A stretch of 53,626 nucleotides of DNA, taken from CAKRJP01 sp963597615. Lineage in GTDB: Bacteria; Bacillota; Clostridia; Lachnospirales; Lachnospiraceae. Location: positions 1 through 53,626 of the forward strand of contig CAVBQS010000033.1 of NCBI GenBank assembly GCA_963597615.1, written 5' to 3'. Positions 50,258-53,626 of the stretch are shown here, piece by piece (within the stretch, counting starts at the first letter, position 1; every line of letters begins with the position of its first letter). A program made the position numbers and the translations under genes. Under the pieces are notes generated by a model. It searched no databases, was not told the DNA's origin, and was given only the letters and a program-made list of their open reading frames with translations.

Positions 50258-51544
50258 ATGGAAGGAAGTAAGACAATAAAAGTAGGGTTGCTAGGTCTTG
50301 GTACTGTAGGTGGCGGTGTATATAAATTAATTGAACGCCAGAAAGAGGAGATGGTGCAGAAAGCAGGCGCATCTTTGGAAGTTTCTAAGATTATGGTACA
50401 TAATTTATCTAAGAAGCGTGAGGGAGTGGATCCAGTTCTTCTTACAGATAGCTGGGAAGAGATTGTAAAAGACCCAGAGATTGATATTGTAGTGGAAGTT
50501 ATGGGAGGAATCGAACCTGCCAGAACTATTATTTTGGAGGCTCTTCGCCAGGGAAAACATGTGATAACTGCCAACAAGGATCTGATTGCAGAGCATGGAC
50601 ACGAACTTCTTGCGACAGCGGAAGAGCATCATGTAGACTTCTTGTTTGAAGCAGCAGTAGCTGGAGGAATTCCAATTATCCGTCCTTTGAAGCAGTGTCT
50701 GGCAGCAAATGAAATTGATGAAATCATGGGAATTGTTAACGGAACTACCAATTACATTCTTACTAAAATGTATGAAGAGGGAATGGATTTCGATGAGGCC
50801 CTGGCTAAGGCTACAGAGCTTGGCTATGCAGAGGCAGATCCAACCGCAGATGTAGAAGGTTTGGATGCAGGAAGAAAGCTGGCTATTATGTCCTCCATTG
50901 CTTTCCGTTCAAGGGTTACCTTTGCAGATGTCCATACAGAAGGAATTACAAAGATTTCTGCAAGAGACATTGACTATGCAAAGGAATTTGATGAAGTAAT
51001 TAAACTTTTGGCAGTTGCCCACAATACAGAAGAAGGCATCGAAGTGGGAGTTTACCCGATGATGCTACCTAAGGATCATCCATTGGCTTCTGTAAGAGAC
51101 TCCTTCAATGCAGTTTTCGCCCATGGTGATGCAGTGGACGATGTAATGTTTTACGGAAGAGGTGCAGGAGAATTCCCTACAGCTAGTGCCATTATGGGGG
51201 ATGTTATAGATGTAATCCGGGATATTAATTACCAGTGCACAGGAAGAATTAGCTGCACCTGCTATAAAGAAATTCCTGTAAAATCTTTTGCAGATGTTAA
51301 AAATAAGTTTATGTTCCGCATTAAAGTGAAAAATCGTCCAGGAGTGCTGGCCCAGATTGCCAGCGTATTTGGGGTCCACATGGTTAGTATTACCCGTATG
51401 ATTCAGAACGAGATTGATGAGGATTATGCAGAGCTTGTTATGGTAACAGAACGAGTGAAGGAAAGTCAGATGGAGGATGCTTTGGAACATTTGAAGAATA
51501 TGCGTGCTATTATTGAGATTAGTAGCGTGATTCGAGAGTACTAA
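50258..51544 (+). CDS. hom: Homoserine dehydrogenase
   Basis: A 428-residue enzyme of the threonine/methionine branch, reducing aspartate semialdehyde to homoserine. The NAD(P) motif is G-L-L-G-L-G-T-V-G-G-G-V near residue 8. The catalytic region has G-I-V-N-G-T-T-N-Y-I-L and E-A-D-P-T-A-D-V-E-G-x-D. A C-terminal ACT domain (about 348-428, R-P-G-V-L-A-Q-I-A) suggests threonine feedback. ATG 50258 follows AGAAAGGAA. Confidence 0.97.
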   Translation: MEGSKTIKVGLLGLGTVGGGVYKLIERQKEEMVQKAGASLEVSKIMVHNLSKKREGVDPVLLTDSWEEIVKDPEIDIVVEVMGGIEPARTIILEALRQGKHVITANKDLIAEHGHELLATAEEHHVDFLFEAAVAGGIPIIRPLKQCLAANEIDEIMGIVNGTTNYILTKMYEEGMDFDEALAKATELGYAEADPTADVEGLDAGRKLAIMSSIAFRSRVTFADVHTEGITKISARDIDYAKEFDEVIKLLAVAHNTEEGIEVGVYPMMLPKDHPLASVRDSFNAVFAHGDAVDDVMFYGRGAGEFPTASAIMGDVIDVIRDINYQCTGRISCTCYKEIPVKSFADVKNKFMFRIKVKNRPGVLAQIASVFGVHMVSITRMIQNEIDEDYAELVMVTERVKESQMEDALEHLKNMRAIIEISSVIREY

Positions 51545-51548
51545 GAAC

Positions 51549-52949
51549 ATGAGTGAGCAAATAAAAAATGCATCAGGGAATCCTTTGGCAACAGAGAGGA
51601 TTGAAAAACTGATCCCAAGATTTGCAATTCCAGCTATTATCAGTATGCTGGTAAGTTCCCTTTATAATATAGTGGATCAGATATTCATAGGACAGGGTGT
51701 TGGGCTTTTAGGAAATGCAGCTACCAATATAGCGTTTCCTATTACCATCGTATGTACAGCCACTGCCTTGCTTCTTGGCATCGGAAGTGCCTCGAATTTT
51801 AACTTATCTGCAGGGGCCGGGCGGCAGGAAGAGGCCAATTACTTTGCGGGAAATGGTCTGACCTTGCTTCTTGTGGGAGGCCTTCTAATTGCAGTAATTG
51901 TTTTAGCTTTTTTAAATCCTCTCTTGCAGGTTTTTGGAGTTACAGAAGAAATTTTGCCTTATGCAAAAGACTATACGGGGATCACTGCCTTTGGAATTCC
52001 CTTTCTAGTCTTGACGACTGGAGGAAATCATTTGATCCGAGCGGATCGAAGCCCTACCTACTCCATGACTTGTATGTTGACAGGGGCAATTTTAAATACC
52101 ATTTTAGACCCTCTGTTTATCTTTGGTTTTGGTTTGGGAATCAAGGGGGCAGCCTGGGCTACGGTTATAGGCCAGGTGGTGTCCGGAATTATGGTGATTG
52201 TATATTTCCTGAAATTTCGTCATTTGGATTTAAAGGTGCGGATGCTAAAACCTAGCTGGGAGAACTTTCAGCATATTCTTTCCTTGGGAATGGCTGCTTG
52301 TATTAACCAGATCGCTATGGCTTTGGTTCAGATTGTAATGAATAATACATTGAAGCATTACGGGGCCGTGTCTAGCTACGGAAGTGAGATTCCTCTAGCT
52401 TGCGTGGGAGTTATTTCCAAGGTAAATATGGTCTTTATCTCTATTACCATAGGCTTGGCCCAAGGCTGTCAGCCTATTTGGGGCTTTAACTATGGAGCCA
52501 AATCCTATAAGCGAGTAAGAGACACTTACAAATACGCTTTTAAAGTAGCCTTTGTGGTGGGAATTATATTTTTTCTAGCTTTTCAATTCTTTCCACGGCA
52601 GATTATCAGCATTTTTGGAAGCGGAAGTGAAGAGTACTATCATTTTGCAGAACGTTACTTTAGAATTTATATGTTTATGACCTTTGCTAATGGGCTCCAT
52701 CCAGTAAGTGCCAATTTCTTTACATCCATGGGAAAGGCAAAATTAGGAGCAGTGGTATCCTTAACCAGACAGGTTTTATTTCTTATCCCCCTGATCATTA
52801 TATTCCCTCTCTTTATGGGAATAGACGGAGTTATGTATGCAGGACCTATAGCAGATGCAATGGCCATAATTATATCTTTGGGATTTGCATATCGTGAAAT
52901 GAAACTTATGAAGTCCTATGAAAAAATAGAAAAAAGCGAGGCAGTCTAA
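51549..52949 (+). CDS. MATE-family efflux transporter
   Basis: A 466-residue transporter with about twelve membrane helices in two repeats. Family marks are P-A-I-I-S-M-L-V-S-S-L-Y-N-I-V-D near the start and Q-G-x-Q-P-I-W-G-F-N-Y-G-A near 310. MATE proteins export cationic drugs or metabolites by Na+ or H+ exchange; the substrate is unknown. It starts four bases after hom, with weak local ribosome signals, so it may depend on hom transcription. It overlaps the MarR gene by one base. Confidence 0.92.
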   Translation: MSEQIKNASGNPLATERIEKLIPRFAIPAIISMLVSSLYNIVDQIFIGQGVGLLGNAATNIAFPITIVCTATALLLGIGSASNFNLSAGAGRQEEANYFAGNGLTLLLVGGLLIAVIVLAFLNPLLQVFGVTEEILPYAKDYTGITAFGIPFLVLTTGGNHLIRADRSPTYSMTCMLTGAILNTILDPLFIFGFGLGIKGAAWATVIGQVVSGIMVIVYFLKFRHLDLKVRMLKPSWENFQHILSLGMAACINQIAMALVQIVMNNTLKHYGAVSSYGSEIPLACVGVISKVNMVFISITIGLAQGCQPIWGFNYGAKSYKRVRDTYKYAFKVAFVVGIIFFLAFQFFPRQIISIFGSGSEEYYHFAERYFRIYMFMTFANGLHPVSANFFTSMGKAKLGAVVSLTRQVLFLIPLIIIFPLFMGIDGVMYAGPIADAMAIIISLGFAYREMKLMKSYEKIEKSEAV

Positions 52950-53380
52950 TGAGAGAGCAAGCACCTCTGGGATTTAAAATAAAACAGATTAATAATATTT
53001 ATGAGAAAGAGTTTAATAATCTACTGAAGAAGTTGGGACTGACATCGTCCCAGTGTGCCGTATTAGACTTTCTTTTTAATAGTAGCGCTGATGAGGTGAA
53101 CCAGAGAGATGTGGAAAAGGCTCTTTCTTTAAAGAACCCAACTGTTACAGGAATCTTGAAACGTATGGAGGAGAATGGCTTCGTCTTTATGGCGCCCAGT
53201 ATCAAGGACAAGAGATGCAAGAACATTTACCTTACAGAGAAGGCCTATGCTGTTCAAAAGAAAATGGTGGCAGATCGGAAGAAGATTGATAAGAAGTTGA
53301 CCCTTGGAATGAATAAGAAAGAGATCGAGGGATTTCATAAGATGCTGGATAAGGTACTATATAGCATTACCGAACCCTAG
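52949..53380 (+). CDS. MarR-family transcriptional regulator
   Basis: A 143-residue winged-helix regulator. The core is L-T-S-S-Q-C-A-V-L-D-F-L (helix), then the recognition helix in N-P-T-V-T-G-I-L-K-R-M-E-E-N-G-F and the wing K-D-K-R-C-K-N-I-Y-L-T. It overlaps the exporter gene (ATG begins on the last base of the MATE stop). It probably controls that exporter, although no operator palindrome was found upstream of hom. Confidence 0.9.
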   Translation: MREQAPLGFKIKQINNIYEKEFNNLLKKLGLTSSQCAVLDFLFNSSADEVNQRDVEKALSLKNPTVTGILKRMEENGFVFMAPSIKDKRCKNIYLTEKAYAVQKKMVADRKKIDKKLTLGMNKKEIEGFHKMLDKVLYSITEP

Positions 53381-53428
53381 ATTCAAATTGAGATTGGAAG
53401 CATTAAAAGAATAATGATAGGCAGAAGT

Positions 53429-53473
53429 AGCCCCAGAATGTAGGAAATCTATGCTCTGGGGCTGTTGTTTTCT
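53429..53473 (+). terminator. Terminator after the MarR gene
   Basis: AGCCCCAGA (53429-53437) pairs perfectly with TCTGGGGCT (53455-53463), followed by a T-rich stretch. The 17-base loop is moderate. Confidence 0.75.
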
Positions 53474-53544
53474 AGGAGTTTTGCACTGATTCTGCATTGA
53501 TTTTGTACTGATTAAGAAACAATAGTTTTTTTGAAAAAACCTGC

Positions 53545-53572
53545 TTGACATTATTGGGATGATTGTGATAGT
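53545..53572 (+). promoter_or_regulatory. Promoter at the right edge, transcript unassigned
   Basis: A perfect TTGACA (53545-53550), 16 bases, GATAGT (53567-53572). About 50 bases of transcribed sequence remain, including GTGAG and CTTAC, which can pair. No start codon with a ribosome site follows before the edge. It could lead an RNA gene or a long leader. Confidence 0.5.
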
Positions 53573-53626
53573 CTATACAAGCTGTCGCGTGAGACAAGTC
53601 TGGAAAGCACTGTGGCTTACGAGATT

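Overview
This window looks like a chromosomal segment of a low-to-mid GC Clostridia bacterium, most likely Lachnospiraceae. Supporting signs are codY directly after topA, a six-cysteine SCIFF peptide with its radical-SAM maturase beside a fused secDF, a CIRCE-controlled groESL, a glutamine-rich FtsZ linker, and TTG/GTG starts with strong AGGAGG ribosome sites. The species cannot be fixed from sequence alone.

Layout. (1) 1-1467 is an accessory patch. It holds a minus-strand gene for a protein of five ~58-residue repeats and a gene-free stretch rich in hairpins, with three copies of a TTTGGGAACA-like repeat. It ends abruptly in the C-terminal third of comM/yifB, so the DNA to the left has replaced or interrupted comM. 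(2) 1468-6275 is the conserved comM-dprA-topA-codY neighbourhood plus a small unknown gene. (3) 6298-12831 holds groES-groEL under CIRCE, guaB, an ftsW-type SEDS gene, a DegV gene and a small membrane protein. (4) 12880-22264 is the division and wall cluster: mraZ with an array of MraZ boxes, rsmH, ftsL, a class B PBP, mraY, murD, ftsQ/divIB and ftsZ. murE, murF and murG are absent from it. The PBP, FtsQ and FtsZ carry unusual tyrosine-containing low-complexity tails or linkers. (5) 22328-29956 holds trpS, an HD-domain gene, then pyrH-frr-uppS-cdsA-dxr-rseP, followed by a DeoR-type regulator.

(6) 30006-35527 is a catabolic operon for four-carbon sugar acids: pdxA2, a DUF1537 kinase, a KdgT-type permease, a YcxB-like protein, an EryI-like RpiB-family isomerase and an EryH-like TIM-family isomerase. 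Its promoter is TTGATA-17-TATGAT. Two clusters, each of three AAACGAAA repeats spaced 11 bases apart, lie around it and are the likely operators for the adjacent DeoR regulator. (7) 35563-39577 holds the SCIFF peptide gene (47 codons), a terminator/attenuator, its maturase and secDF. (8) 39778-49777 holds recJ, apt, relA/spoT, a metallo-beta-lactamase-fold hydrolase, hemZ, hisS and aspS. (9) 49943-53626 holds a convergent tRNA-Gly(GCC), hom, a MATE exporter with a MarR regulator, and a strong promoter firing into an unassigned transcript at the right edge.

Most of the window is conserved housekeeping DNA. The places most likely to repay attention are the broken comM junction with the repeat protein, the C4 sugar-acid operon with its mixed enzyme set and operator array, the SCIFF locus, and the low-complexity extensions on three divisome proteins.
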